From: an uncultured Pseudomonadota bacterium
GTDB lineage: Bacteria; Myxococcota_A; Bradymonadia; Bradymonadales; Bradymonadaceae
DNA length: 64,000 nucleotides
Reading direction: 5' to 3'
Assembly: GCA_913057905.1 (NCBI GenBank)
Contig: CAJXPB010000004.1
Coordinates: 124,001 to 188,000 of the forward strand
Positions within the stretch are counted from its first letter, which is position 1; every line of letters begins with the position of its first letter. A program made the position numbers and the translations under genes. The notes under the pieces were generated by a model, which did not search any database, had not been told where the DNA came from, and saw nothing but the letters and a program-made list of their open reading frames with translations. Positions 35,450-44,802 of the stretch are shown here, piece by piece.

Positions 35450-38077
35450 TCAGGCGGCCTCGTCGTCTTCGCCGGTGCCGGTGATTCGGGTCCAGCCGAA
35501 CTCCTCGGCGGCCAACAAAATGGCAGGCAGCGCGAGGAGGGTCGCCGCCCACGTGCAGCCGATGCCCGTGATCGCCAGGTGGCCCATCGAGCGAAGCCCG
35601 TCCTGGTCGGTCAGGGCGAGCCCTCCGAATCCGATGGCGCTGGTGATCGACGTCATGGTGACGGCGGCGCCGACCCACCGCACGGTCTCGAGCACCGAGC
35701 CGGGGCCGCCCTCCAGATAATGGCGGTAAAAGTGGACGCCGTCGTCGACTCCGATGCCGATGACCACGGGAATGATGATGATGTTGAAGAAGTCCAGACG
35801 GATCCCGAGCCATCCCATCAGCCCGAGCATCCAGACGACCCCGAGTCCGAAGGGCAGCAAGGCGATCAATCCTCGGAACGGTCCCCGAAAGGCGAGCATC
35901 AACAGCAGGGCAACCAGGCCCGTGGCCACCAGGATCAGCCGCAGCCCACCACTCTGGATGTGCTCGAGCATCGCGACCATGACCTTCGCCTTGCTGGCGA
36001 CCGTGAAGTCGACGCCGGTCTCCCGATGGATCCGCTCGAGTTGTCGGACCACCTCGCGGGCTTCCGGGCCGTTCATCTGGTCGAGCTTGACCACCGCGTA
36101 GATCATGTACTCGAAGGCGTACGGCTCGCCGCGCGCCGGCGAATGGGCCTCGGGGCCGACCTCCCGAAACAGCCGTTTCGTCCAGTCGGGGAGGGCAAAG
36201 ATATCGAAGGGTTGGACGTCGAGTTTGGGGCGAAGGTCTTCGAGCCGCTCGCGGTCCTTCTTTCCGAGGACCGACAGATCCTCACGTTCCAGAAGTGACT
36301 CGATCTTTCGGATCTCGTCGAGCCGGGAGGCCTGGAGCTGCTCGTTCCCGGGCATAAATGTGTAGATCGAACGTATCGAGGCGAAGGCGTCGAGTCGCCC
36401 TTGCTGGCGCTCGCGGCGGATGAACTCCGAGACCTTCCGCGCGTTTTCGGTCTCCTCGAACATCAGGAACGTGGGCACCGACGAGAGTTGACCGCTCAGC
36501 GCCGACGAGTATTTCTGGTGGGTGGTGGTCTGTTTCCGAGGAGGCCTGAAGGTGTCGGGTTCGATGGCTTTTCGGACGGCGATCGCACGGTTCCGGAGGT
36601 GTCCGGCCAGCCGGTCGGCGCGGGTTCGGGCGTCCCGACGTTGTCGTTCATGGAGAGTCGGCTGGCTCCACGGCCAGGCGATCTCGCCGATTTTGTCGAA
36701 GTTTTCTTGAAAGTCGACCGAGGGAACGCCGGCGGCGGCGAGGCCCGTGAACAAGACGCACGAGACTGCCAGCATCCGCCAGGCCCGGCGTGGCAGGGTG
36801 GCGTCTCCCAGAACGTCCGAGCCGGCGGAGGGGACGAGTCGTTCGTGGGGCCAGAGATCGTGCCACGCCAGGATCATGGCGGGCAGTACGACGATCATGG
36901 CCGCCAGGGTGAAGACGACGCCGAGGCTGGCGACCTGGCCGAACTGGGCCAGGCCTCGAAAATCGGCAAACGAGATGACAGCGAAGGTCGTAAAAGTGGT
37001 GGCAGCCCCGATCCCGGTGGCCACGCCCGTGCCCTGGTAGCAGCGCACCAGCGCCTCGACGGGGTCGTGGCCGCGGGAGCGTTGCTCGTCATAGCCATTC
37101 AACAGGTGGATGCTGTAGTCGATGCCCAGGCCCAGCAGGATCGCGAAGATGAAGACACTGATGGTCGTCAGTTCGCCGAACAAGAGGAACGCCAGGGCCA
37201 GCGTCCAGATGACCCCCATCATCAGCGGGGCCAATACCAGCGAGACGGCGCGAAACCGCCGAAAGTAGAGTGCAATCACCAGGAACAGTCCGCCCAGGGT
37301 GAAGATCGCCGAGGTCTGGATATCTGACAGGATCGTATTGTAGGTCTGCTGCCGGTTGACCAGCCCCCCGCCGAAATCGACGGTCATCTCGGGATGATAG
37401 GACCGGGGATTCAGTGAGCTAGCGGTCTCACGGACCTGTTCGAGCAGTTGGTCGGTGGCCTGGAGATCCGCTGAAGACCGTCCGAACCGTACCACCATCG
37501 TCAACGAGTACCCGTCGTCGCTCGCCAGGTACTCTTTCATCTGGCGATGGGTGCCCTCCGAAGACCGGGCCATCTCCTCGGGGCTCAGCGAGTCATCGCC
37601 GGAGTCGTCATCGAGCGACACAAAGAGCGGGTTCGCTTCCTTTTTGGCCGTCTGGATCTCCTCGTGGATGTGCTCGCGCAGTTCCGTCAGCTTCTCTCTG
37701 CTCAGATACAGAAGCTGGTGTTTCTCGAAGAATGTCTTGTCGTTGTGGAAGTGAGCCAGCGAGACGGCGTCCAGTGCTCGTAGCTCGTCGGCGAGGTCGC
37801 GGGCGAACTCCTTGTTTTTGGGCATCTCCGGCGAGTCGATGACGACGAACAACGCCGCGTCGGAGCCGACGCGTGCATCGACGGCGTCCATCTCACGCGT
37901 CGTCTCGGAATCGCTGGGAAGCAGCGCCCTGAAGTCGCTGTTGATGTTCCAGTTGGCGACGATAGCCCAGGTGGCCAGTGCCGTGAGTACGAGGCTTCCC
38001 AGGAAGACGGCGTGGTATCGTCGGCCGACGACCCGTCGAATGATCGCTGTCAAAAACGACTTGATCGGACGTTCCAT
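35450..38077 (-). CDS. MMPL/RND-superfamily exporter
   Basis: 875 aa with the two-fold layout of MMPL/HpnN-type proteins: one N-terminal helix, a large extracytoplasmic domain (about 45-255), a block of helices with LGLGIDYSIH, a second soluble domain (about 490-700), and a second helix block with VIGIGVDDGVHFYRHY. The Asp residues in those motifs are the proton-relay positions of the family. Such proteins export lipids or hydrophobic molecules using the proton gradient. It follows a glycosyltransferase gene by 48 bp, so a glycolipid or envelope lipid is a plausible but unproven substrate. Confidence 0.85.
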   Translation of the reverse strand: MERPIKSFLTAIIRRVVGRRYHAVFLGSLVLTALATWAIVANWNINSDFRALLPSDSETTREMDAVDARVGSDAALFVVIDSPEMPKNKEFARDLADELRALDAVSLAHFHNDKTFFEKHQLLYLSREKLTELREHIHEEIQTAKKEANPLFVSLDDDSGDDSLSPEEMARSSEGTHRQMKEYLASDDGYSLTMVVRFGRSSADLQATDQLLEQVRETASSLNPRSYHPEMTVDFGGGLVNRQQTYNTILSDIQTSAIFTLGGLFLVIALYFRRFRAVSLVLAPLMMGVIWTLALAFLLFGELTTISVFIFAILLGLGIDYSIHLLNGYDEQRSRGHDPVEALVRCYQGTGVATGIGAATTFTTFAVISFADFRGLAQFGQVASLGVVFTLAAMIVVLPAMILAWHDLWPHERLVPSAGSDVLGDATLPRRAWRMLAVSCVLFTGLAAAGVPSVDFQENFDKIGEIAWPWSQPTLHERQRRDARTRADRLAGHLRNRAIAVRKAIEPDTFRPPRKQTTTHQKYSSALSGQLSSVPTFLMFEETENARKVSEFIRRERQQGRLDAFASIRSIYTFMPGNEQLQASRLDEIRKIESLLEREDLSVLGKKDRERLEDLRPKLDVQPFDIFALPDWTKRLFREVGPEAHSPARGEPYAFEYMIYAVVKLDQMNGPEAREVVRQLERIHRETGVDFTVASKAKVMVAMLEHIQSGGLRLILVATGLVALLLMLAFRGPFRGLIALLPFGLGVVWMLGLMGWLGIRLDFFNIIIIPVVIGIGVDDGVHFYRHYLEGGPGSVLETVRWVGAAVTMTSITSAIGFGGLALTDQDGLRSMGHLAITGIGCTWAATLLALPAILLAAEEFGWTRITGTGEDDEAA

Positions 38078-38125
38078 GATCCCTTTGTGGCCGCGAGATG
38101 AATGGCCGCTACTCGACCGGCGCCA

Positions 38126-39313
38126 TCATGTTTCGCTGATACGTCGGTATGCGGCAAGGGTCCGGCGGGCGCACCGACGCCAGCTAAAGGAGGTTGCCCG
38201 CCGGTGTCCTGCCTCGATGAGCTCCCGTCGCAGCTCGGAGTCGCCGGTCTGCGGATCGAGGGATTCGAGGGCGGCGGCGATGTCGGCCGGGTGATACGGG
38301 TCGGCGGTCAGTGCGGCGGATCCGGCGACTTCGGCCGGGGCCCCGATCGACGATGTGACCACCGGCGTCCCGCAGGCCATCGCCTCGACGATGGGAAGTC
38401 CAAAGCCCTCGTAAAACGATGGAAACAAGAATGTTTCGGCGGCGTTGTACAGCGCCAAGAGTTCATCGCCAGAGATGCGATGGAGAACGTGAATCCGATT
38501 TTGGGCCCGTGGCGTTGACAGGAGTCTTTGAAGCCTCGGTTCTCGGGCGCGGATCTTGGTGCGTACCAATACGAGATGTAGGTCCGGGTTGTCGCCGTAA
38601 GCCTGCAGAAAGGCATCGACTGCGCCCGGGTGGTTTTTATACGGGGAGCCTCGTCCGACGGTCAGCACAAACCGGGTGCCGGGATCGATGATATCACCGA
38701 GTTCCTTTTGGGCGACCCGTTCGTCGATCGGCTCGAACAACGGGTCGACCCCGTTGGGCGTGACGTCGATCCGTCCCTCTTTGGAGGGGAATCGGTCGAC
38801 GATTTCGTCACGGATCGTCTCGGAGACGGTTGCGAGCCGGTCGGCCTTTTCGATGGAGCGCGGCAGGACCGTCCTGTAGTAGGTTCCGGTGATCCATTCG
38901 CGCCACCAGATGTCGGTCCAGTAGCCCGGACCCTTCAGCCACATAATATCGTGGACGGTCAGCAGGGTGGGGACGGGGATGTCGCCGGCCGGGAGGAGGT
39001 TTGCCGGGGCATGGAAGAGGTCGACATCCGAGAAATCGAGCGCCCAACGAAGGCCGAGGGTGTCGACAAGTGAGTTGGGATCGGCCCGAAACCCTCGGGT
39101 CTTGATACGCGGATGATCGAAGGCGTCGAGGTCGGAGGGGTGGACGATCAGTCTGAACCGAATGGCCGGGTCGATCTCCAGCGCACGCCGGATCAACTGT
39201 TGGACGTATCGGCCGATGCCGCTGGTCGACCCATGGGTCGACCGGGCATCGAGCAAGACCGTGGCATCCAGGCCGTCGGTGTCGCCAGAATTATTCGTCG
39301 AGGTCGACGGCAT
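38126..39313 (-). CDS. Glycosyltransferase, GT4 (GT-B fold)
   Basis: 395 aa. N-terminal domain with DARSTHGSTSGIGRYV and HAPANLLP, then the C-terminal UDP-sugar domain with VGRGSPYKNH, FLFPSFYEGFGLPIVEAMACGTPVV (the EGFG...E pair that binds the donor) and a C-terminal Arg-rich helix. GT4 enzymes build cell-surface polysaccharides or glycolipids on the cytoplasmic face. Its start lies inside the end of the upstream unknown gene (23-bp overlap), and the MMPL exporter follows, suggesting one transcription unit. Confidence 0.85.
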   Translation of the reverse strand: MPSTSTNNSGDTDGLDATVLLDARSTHGSTSGIGRYVQQLIRRALEIDPAIRFRLIVHPSDLDAFDHPRIKTRGFRADPNSLVDTLGLRWALDFSDVDLFHAPANLLPAGDIPVPTLLTVHDIMWLKGPGYWTDIWWREWITGTYYRTVLPRSIEKADRLATVSETIRDEIVDRFPSKEGRIDVTPNGVDPLFEPIDERVAQKELGDIIDPGTRFVLTVGRGSPYKNHPGAVDAFLQAYGDNPDLHLVLVRTKIRAREPRLQRLLSTPRAQNRIHVLHRISGDELLALYNAAETFLFPSFYEGFGLPIVEAMACGTPVVTSSIGAPAEVAGSAALTADPYHPADIAAALESLDPQTGDSELRRELIEAGHRRATSFSWRRCARRTLAAYRRISET

Positions 39314-40466
39314 CCCGAAGGTCCTGAACCAGTCGTCGGTCGTCGGTGGCGAGTTCCAGCCGTTCGACCAGGCCTTCGAGTCGCTCGCTCATGGCATCTG
39401 CCAGGGTCTCGGCGTCGTCGTCCGACAGCAACCCTCGATCGGCCAGATAGTCGAGCCAGTGATCGAGTGCCGTGATCAACGTGACGCCCTGATGACTGCT
39501 GGTCAGGAGATGTTCGTACTCCACATCCAGGTAGGCGTCGACGATGTCGGGGGAGGGCACCAGCAGCGAAGCATCGTCGAGGATCGCGGCGACGTCATCG
39601 GCGAGCTCGTCGGCCTGGTATCGCCGGTCTCCGTCGCTGAGGCGATCGGTCAGCGTGCGCCGGAAGAACTCGTCGACGACCGTGAAGGCGAGGGCGCTTC
39701 GGCCCGTGGTCCACCCGGCCTCGTCGCGCAGCCACCCGGTGAAGGTGGCAACCTGCATCATCACCTCGTCGCGAAGCGCCTCGAGGTCGTCGGAGTCGAC
39801 TTCGAGTTCATCGATCGAAATGTCGGGGCGACCGGCAAAATGGCGAATGAGGCGTTCGTTGCTCTCGCGCATCTCGTCGACCGTCAGCGGTCCAAGCCGC
39901 TCCCAGAGGTCGGGGTCGGACTCGTCGAGGTCCGCGTCGGCGTCGACGGCATCGAGGAGCACGAGGGTGAGAGCGCGCCAGGCGAATCGGCGCTTTGCCC
40001 AGGGCATCACCGACTCGTCTCGGGCGACATCGGGCCAGGCCGACAGCATCGGCTCGATCATCGGTTCGCCGAGCCCGTGGTACATCATCACGGTGAGGGC
40101 GCGGAAGATCGTATCCGGATCCTGGGGCATCGCCTCGACGATGTCGGCGACGAGGTCGTCCCCGACCGGCGCGTCCGCCTGCAGCCGGATCACCAGTTCC
40201 TTGACGGTCATCCAGGGCTCCTGGGAGGCGACCGCCTCCGGATGGGCCTCTCGAATCTCCTCGAGAAGCTCCAGTACCTCGCCGAGCTGGTCGGTCTCCG
40301 ACAGGGAGGCCGCGAGTTGTTTGATGAGCTCGGCGGCCCAATCACCGTCGAATTCGTCCAACTTTCGAACCTGTGTCCGTGCCAACTCGAGCTGGCCGGC
40401 GGCATCGGAGGTGTTGAATTTGGGCCAGAAATCGTCCCAGTCGCGAATCGCGTCGTCTTGGCTCAT
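39291..40466 (-). CDS. Acidic alpha-helical protein of unknown function
   Basis: 391 aa from the ATG at 40466 (MSQDDAIRDW). The longer frame to 40553 adds a stretch with unrelated composition. The protein is rich in Asp and Glu, mostly predicted helical, with no signal peptide, membrane segment or Cys pair. It looks like a repeat-type helical scaffold (TPR-like spacing), but I see no convincing TPR or HEAT motif. It overlaps the glycosyltransferase start. Function unknown. Confidence 0.55.
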   Translation of the reverse strand: MSQDDAIRDWDDFWPKFNTSDAAGQLELARTQVRKLDEFDGDWAAELIKQLAASLSETDQLGEVLELLEEIREAHPEAVASQEPWMTVKELVIRLQADAPVGDDLVADIVEAMPQDPDTIFRALTVMMYHGLGEPMIEPMLSAWPDVARDESVMPWAKRRFAWRALTLVLLDAVDADADLDESDPDLWERLGPLTVDEMRESNERLIRHFAGRPDISIDELEVDSDDLEALRDEVMMQVATFTGWLRDEAGWTTGRSALAFTVVDEFFRRTLTDRLSDGDRRYQADELADDVAAILDDASLLVPSPDIVDAYLDVEYEHLLTSSHQGVTLITALDHWLDYLADRGLLSDDDAETLADAMSERLEGLVERLELATDDRRLVQDLRDAVDLDE

Positions 40467-40692
40467 AGGGGAAACCCCGTGGATGAAGACCAACAAAGAG
40501 ACATCAGTGGATGAATCAGCGAAGCGTGTACGTGCCGCAACGCGCCGACGCAAGATTGCTAGGTACGAGGTGCACCGCCGTCAACCATTCAACGAACATT
40601 TACAGGCATCGTCGGGGTCCGGTCGCTCGCCATCGAGGGTGTCGTCTCTTACCCTTTCGTGACGGCAACTACCGCGACACGGGAGAGAGCCG

Positions 40693-41235
40693 ATGGGCTA
40701 CGACGAACGCATCGAACTGCAGTCCCACGATCCGAAGTGGGTCGATATTTTCGAACGGGAGGCCCTGCGGATCATCGACGCACTCGGCGGAGCCGTCGTA
40801 GATATCGAGCATTTCGGGAGCACGGCCGTCGAAGGACTGCTCGCCAAACCGGTCGTCGATGTTCTCGTCGGTGTCGAGTCGCTGGAGGCGGTACAACCTC
40901 ATGTGTTGGACATCACGGCTCTGGGGTACGAGTACTTCGGTGAGGATGGTGTGCCCGGTCGGCTCCTGCTTCGCCGTCGGCCGGATGACGGTGTGGCTGT
41001 CAACGTCGCCATCGTAGAGCATGACGGCGAATTGTGGAGACAGAACCTGTTGTTTCGGGATTTTCTGCGCGCCGACGAGAATCGGGAGTGGGCCGAAAAA
41101 TACGCGGAGCGCAAGCGAGAGATCGTCGAGGAGGAGGGGATCGACACGTTGTTGGCCTACTCCGATGCCAAGGCCGATATCATCGGCAAGCTGATGACGC
41201 TGGCGCGGGCCTGGCAGGAGGGCGATAACAACTAA
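40693..41235 (+). CDS. GrpB-family (UPF0157) nucleotidyltransferase-fold protein
   Basis: 180 aa. The family signature is clear: DPKWVDIFEREA, then IEHFGSTAVEGLLAKPVVDVLVGV, with GS and D-x-D-like residues of the Pol-beta-type nucleotidyltransferase fold, and a C-terminal helix AYSDAKADIIGKL. UPF0157/GrpB proteins are about 170-190 aa; some are fused to dephospho-CoA kinase. The biochemical role is not established. It stands alone, divergent from the unknown acidic gene, and ends next to a terminator. Confidence 0.85.
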   Translation: MGYDERIELQSHDPKWVDIFEREALRIIDALGGAVVDIEHFGSTAVEGLLAKPVVDVLVGVESLEAVQPHVLDITALGYEYFGEDGVPGRLLLRRRPDDGVAVNVAIVEHDGELWRQNLLFRDFLRADENREWAEKYAERKREIVEEEGIDTLLAYSDAKADIIGKLMTLARAWQEGDNN

Positions 41236-41236
41236 C

Positions 41237-41272
41237 AAAAAAAGACCCGCACCGCCGGAAGGCGGCGCGGGT
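41237..41272 (-). terminator. Rho-independent terminator of the cold-shock gene
   Basis: On the minus strand: ACCCGC, one mismatched base, CCGCC, TTCC loop, GGCGG, GCGGGT, then a run of T (plus-strand A 41237-41243). It serves the minus-strand cold-shock gene and also lies just past the GrpB stop, so it may work in both directions with a weaker T tract on the plus side. Confidence 0.8.
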
Positions 41273-41335
41273 TCAGTTGTCAGCGAGACATCCGAGGGCG
41301 GCGAACCGCCGGGGATGCCTCGCGAGACTCGCTCG

Positions 41336-41545
41336 TCAGAGCGGATTTACTTCGGTGGCCTTCGGACCCTTCGGGCCGTGCTCGACCTCGAATTCGACCT
41401 CAGCTCCCTCCTCGATCGTTTTGAAGCCTTCTTGCTGAAGGGCGCTGAAGTGGAGAAACACGTCCTCACCGCCGTCATCCCGGGCGATGAATCCGTAACC
41501 TTTGTCTTCGTTGAACCACTTCACTTTACCTTGAACTTTGCTCAT
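41336..41545 (-). CDS. Cold-shock domain protein (CspA family)
   Basis: 69 aa from the ATG at 41545 with AGGAAG just upstream; the longer frame adds non-homologous sequence. The single cold-shock domain has [12 protein letters not shown] (RNP1) and DVFLHFSAL (RNP2, with Leu for the usual Val), [11 protein letters not shown] and KGPKATEV. CspA-type proteins bind single-stranded RNA and act as RNA chaperones, often cold-induced through a long leader. The 360-bp gap upstream could hold such a leader. Confidence 0.95.
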   Translation of the reverse strand: MSKVQGKVKWFNEDKGYGFIARDDGGEDVFLHFSALQQEGFKTIEEGAEVEFEVEHGPKGPKATEVNPL

Positions 41546-41905
41546 TCTTCCTGTCTCGCATGTTCGTTCTACAGTGAAATCCATCCACGTGACCGAGCTG
41601 TCGACTCGGTCGGGATGCGATGCACGAAGTCTCCGAAAGATTCGAAGACCACCAAAAACAGGCTCCCAGAGGGAGGCCTGGCTCGTCGACAACGTCTCGG
41701 AGCTTATGTCGCGCAGTCACCTGCTTGACTTGAGGGTTTTTAACATACCCGAAAAGTCCCTGCAACCTGTTTGGCGCCCGCACGAAAACCGGGGTCGCGA
41801 AGGGATGTACAGCGGAGGGACGGCCCCGGCGCCTTGACAGCCGTCGGTGTCGGGACCATCCGTTCGGAGCGTCGATTGTGCTGCGGAATCGCTACGGAGG
41901 ACGAT
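41546..41905. other. 360-bp divergent intergenic region (cold-shock leader / KOW-gene upstream)
   Basis: No gene is supported here. For the minus strand a weak TTGCAG-17-TAAAAA pair is readable near 41730-41760, which would give the cold-shock gene a leader of about 190 nt; this is low confidence. On the plus side a GTG at 41906 with GGAGG 5 bp upstream marks the next gene. I see no second gene or repeat. Confidence 0.4.
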
Positions 41906-43444
41906 GTGAAAAAGGGCGACGAGGTCACCATTGAATCCGGAATGTTTGCCGGAAAAACCGGCGAGTTGGTCGAACTCGATCGGGCCGCAGGTCTGGCGAC
42001 CGTCTCGGTCGAGGCCTTCGGGGACCATCGAGAGACCCGGGTTCCCGTCGACGATGTCTCCCGGGCCGGAATGACCCGCGACGAAGCGCGCAAACGCCTC
42101 CGGGAACGCATCGACAAGGCCCTCGATGAACTCACCGGTCTGCGACAACGCCTCTGGTGGGGACGTCGTACGATAACGTCGTCACCGGGCCGGTCGCCGT
42201 CGGTGGAATTGCTCGAAGAGTTCGAACAAAAGCGTACGGAATGGGAAGACGAGCACGACGAGCGGCTCAACGGACTCATGGAGCGGGCTGACGAAGCGAT
42301 CGAGTCGGTAGAGGACGACCACGTGAGGGCCCGCGCCATCGGGTTTCGGGAGGATGTGATCGAGGCGTTGCGCGATGACGCCCGAGACATCAAAAACTCC
42401 TTTCTTGAGGAGCACCTCTCGGAGGAGGAGCGCCGCGAGCTCCGCCAGCAGGCAGGAGGCGATACAGAGGGCTCCGATGTGCTCGACGAAGAGGGCGCCG
42501 CCCTTCGCGCCGAGGATCGGCTGATCTCGGAGATTGTCGACGAGGGGCTGAGCCTCTGGCAGGAATGCGCGGACCTCAGGGCGATCGAATCCCAGGAAGG
42601 ATTCGCCTGGAGCGCCGTCCAACCCGGCGCGGTGGATCTTTCGGTTGACCCGCCCAAAGACGAGGTGCCGGACGCCCCAGACGAAGCCTACGAGCGGGTG
42701 GATGTTCCGGCGAGCCTCGAAGAGAGTGGCGAGCCCAGACGCTGGCGGCAGGCTGTCTGCGGCGCGGCATCCGGGGCGGCGGAACCGTACGCCAAAACGG
42801 CCGAGGGCGGGCTCGTCACCCGCGAGGGGCTGATCGAGCCGTTTTCGCCGGAGTGCTACGACCTCGAAGGGATCGGCTCGGTCGACGAGGCGGTCGACCG
42901 GATCCTTGGACCGCTTCGGTCCAGGATGCCTGCGACGTACCGGCTGCTACGCGAACGCTGCATCGCCGTCGCGGACGTCGACGGCCGTGCCGACGGGGCG
43001 CTCGGATATCTCATCGCACCCGCGAAGGGGGGCGCCGACGAACTCAAACTTCTGGTGGGTCTTCCGGGCGAGGACGCCGAGGACGTATCGCTGGGTGCGG
43101 AGGGGGAGACCGAAGAGAGTCGGTTCCAACTACCCATGGCACTCAGGGAGTTGCGCAGCCGTCACGGTGAACTTCGGGTCGGCAATCTGGATATCGCCGG
43201 CGAATTCGCCGAGCTTGAGTCCCACATGAAGGACGAATCGCCGATCACCGGGCCGGGCGAAGACTACGCGCCGGGTCGATTCGTGACCTTCGGGCGTACC
43301 GACGACGATTCATATCTGTTCTTCGACCGAGATGAGCTCGACGAGCGAAACGACCCGATGGTCGGGCGCTGGTCCGTCGGAGGGCGGGTCAGCCCCCGAC
43401 GCGCCTTCTGGCGCGTCATCGATGACGTACTGTCTCACATGTAG
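41906..43444 (+). CDS. Unknown protein with N-terminal KOW-like domain
   Basis: 512 aa from a GTG at 41906, preferred because GGAGG lies 5 bp before it and the protein then starts VKKGDEVTIESGMFAGKTGE, a KOW/NusG-C-like beta segment. Upstream in-frame sequence (from 41771) has no such pattern. After the KOW-like part, residues about 50-210 are long charged helices; the C-terminal half (about 310-512) is acidic and unrecognised, with a last block around GRFVTFGRTDDD and VGRWSVGG. The KOW fold usually contacts RNA, ribosome or RNA polymerase. No catalytic motif is seen. It ends in a 10-bp overlap with the convergent tolC-like gene. Confidence 0.6.
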   Translation: MKKGDEVTIESGMFAGKTGELVELDRAAGLATVSVEAFGDHRETRVPVDDVSRAGMTRDEARKRLRERIDKALDELTGLRQRLWWGRRTITSSPGRSPSVELLEEFEQKRTEWEDEHDERLNGLMERADEAIESVEDDHVRARAIGFREDVIEALRDDARDIKNSFLEEHLSEEERRELRQQAGGDTEGSDVLDEEGAALRAEDRLISEIVDEGLSLWQECADLRAIESQEGFAWSAVQPGAVDLSVDPPKDEVPDAPDEAYERVDVPASLEESGEPRRWRQAVCGAASGAAEPYAKTAEGGLVTREGLIEPFSPECYDLEGIGSVDEAVDRILGPLRSRMPATYRLLRERCIAVADVDGRADGALGYLIAPAKGGADELKLLVGLPGEDAEDVSLGAEGETEESRFQLPMALRELRSRHGELRVGNLDIAGEFAELESHMKDESPITGPGEDYAPGRFVTFGRTDDDSYLFFDRDELDERNDPMVGRWSVGGRVSPRRAFWRVIDDVLSHM

Positions 43445-44790
43445 TCGTCGTAGAGCTCGCCCTCGAGGCGTTCGAGTTGAATCTCGGCCTTCTTGGCCTG
43501 GAATTTGGCCTCGATGAGCCGAATCTGTGCGTCGCGCAGATCGAGTTGGACCTGCCGGTAGTCGATCTGGGTGATGGTCCCGGCGCGAAGCTCCGAGAGC
43601 GCCACCTCTACATTCTGACTGGCCAGATCCACGGATTCTCTGGCGAGTTCGACCCGTTCGGTGTGACGCCGGTAGGCCTCGAATGCGCGGCGAACGTCGG
43701 CGCGAATGCGGGTTTTCTCGCGGGCTACTTCGATGTCTGCGACGGTTCGACTGGTGCGTGCGTTTCGGACTTCGCGTAGCACGTTGAACCCCTGAAACAG
43801 GGGGACGCTGAGATTGAACGTGTACGAGAATTCCGGCTCGGTGTTGAAGCTCGGAGCCACTCCCTCGTGAAACTCCTGATAGTTGTACGAGAGAGATGCA
43901 TTCAGCGAGGGCCACCATCGGGACTTCGTCGTCTTAATCTGTTCCTCGGCGATCTGGGTTTCGCGCTGGACGACCTGGAGTTGTCGGTTCGCCGACAGGG
44001 CGGAATCGCGAACCTGGTCGTAGACCAAGGATTCGTCGATATCGATCGTCGCCTCGACCGAAAAGGGCGTATCGGCCTCCCGCCCCATCAGCCGGTTCAG
44101 TTCGGTTTTCGCTTCGGTCACCGCGATCTTCTGCTCGGCCACCGCCGATTTGTCGGTGTTGAGCTGGACCCGAGCGAGATTGAGGTCCGTCTGGGACCCG
44201 GTGCCGGCGTTGAGTCGGCTGCGGGCGATCTCAACGCGTGTTTTGCTGACCTCACGGGTCTCGCGCTGGGCCTCGAGCAGCTCCTTCTGCTGCACGACGG
44301 TCCAGTATCCGACGGCCACCTCCTCGATCGTGGCTTCGATGTCGGCCTGGGTCTGCAGGTCGGCGACCGCGCGCACGTCCTTGAGCCGTCTCAGGTCAGC
44401 GATTCGGCCGAGTCCGCCGAAGATGAGGTAGTCGAGTTGAACTCCAAACCCGGTGGTGGTTCGGATCTGATCCTGTCCGAAGAGACCGGGGCCGCCAAAG
44501 ACTCGGTTCTGGCGGGCGAAGGCCTCGACGGTCGGCAGCATGCCGGCGTTTCCGACCGAGACGTTTCGCTCGGCGATCACCCGCTGTTGCTGGCTGATCT
44601 CGACGTCATGGTTGTTTTCGACCGCAATGCTCGCCGCGCCCTCCAGCGTCAGAGCTTCGGCGCCGGCGTCGACCATCGGATCGTCGGTCTCATCGTCGGT
44701 CGACTGGCCGACGAGGGGGGCGGGCGCCAGCAGAAACGCCGTGAGAGCGGCTGCGAAGGTCAGGCGGAACGGAGAATCAGACATCATCAT
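43435..44790 (-). CDS. TolC-family outer-membrane efflux protein
   Basis: 451 aa with a signal peptide (about 9-29). Two-fold repeated helical domains typical of TolC: LTLEGAASIAVENNHDVEI at the start of repeat 1, and a matching second half with SYTFNLSVPLFQGFNVLREVRNA. It ends with long coiled-coil helices (KKAEIQLERLEGELYDDYM). Forms the outer-membrane channel of the tripartite pump. It follows the RND permease by 12 bp. The start could be any of three ATGs in a row; the one upstream is chosen. Confidence 0.9.
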   Translation of the reverse strand: MMMSDSPFRLTFAAALTAFLLAPAPLVGQSTDDETDDPMVDAGAEALTLEGAASIAVENNHDVEISQQQRVIAERNVSVGNAGMLPTVEAFARQNRVFGGPGLFGQDQIRTTTGFGVQLDYLIFGGLGRIADLRRLKDVRAVADLQTQADIEATIEEVAVGYWTVVQQKELLEAQRETREVSKTRVEIARSRLNAGTGSQTDLNLARVQLNTDKSAVAEQKIAVTEAKTELNRLMGREADTPFSVEATIDIDESLVYDQVRDSALSANRQLQVVQRETQIAEEQIKTTKSRWWPSLNASLSYNYQEFHEGVAPSFNTEPEFSYTFNLSVPLFQGFNVLREVRNARTSRTVADIEVAREKTRIRADVRRAFEAYRRHTERVELARESVDLASQNVEVALSELRAGTITQIDYRQVQLDLRDAQIRLIEAKFQAKKAEIQLERLEGELYDDYM

Positions 44791-44802
44791 ATCATCCGTG
44801 CA

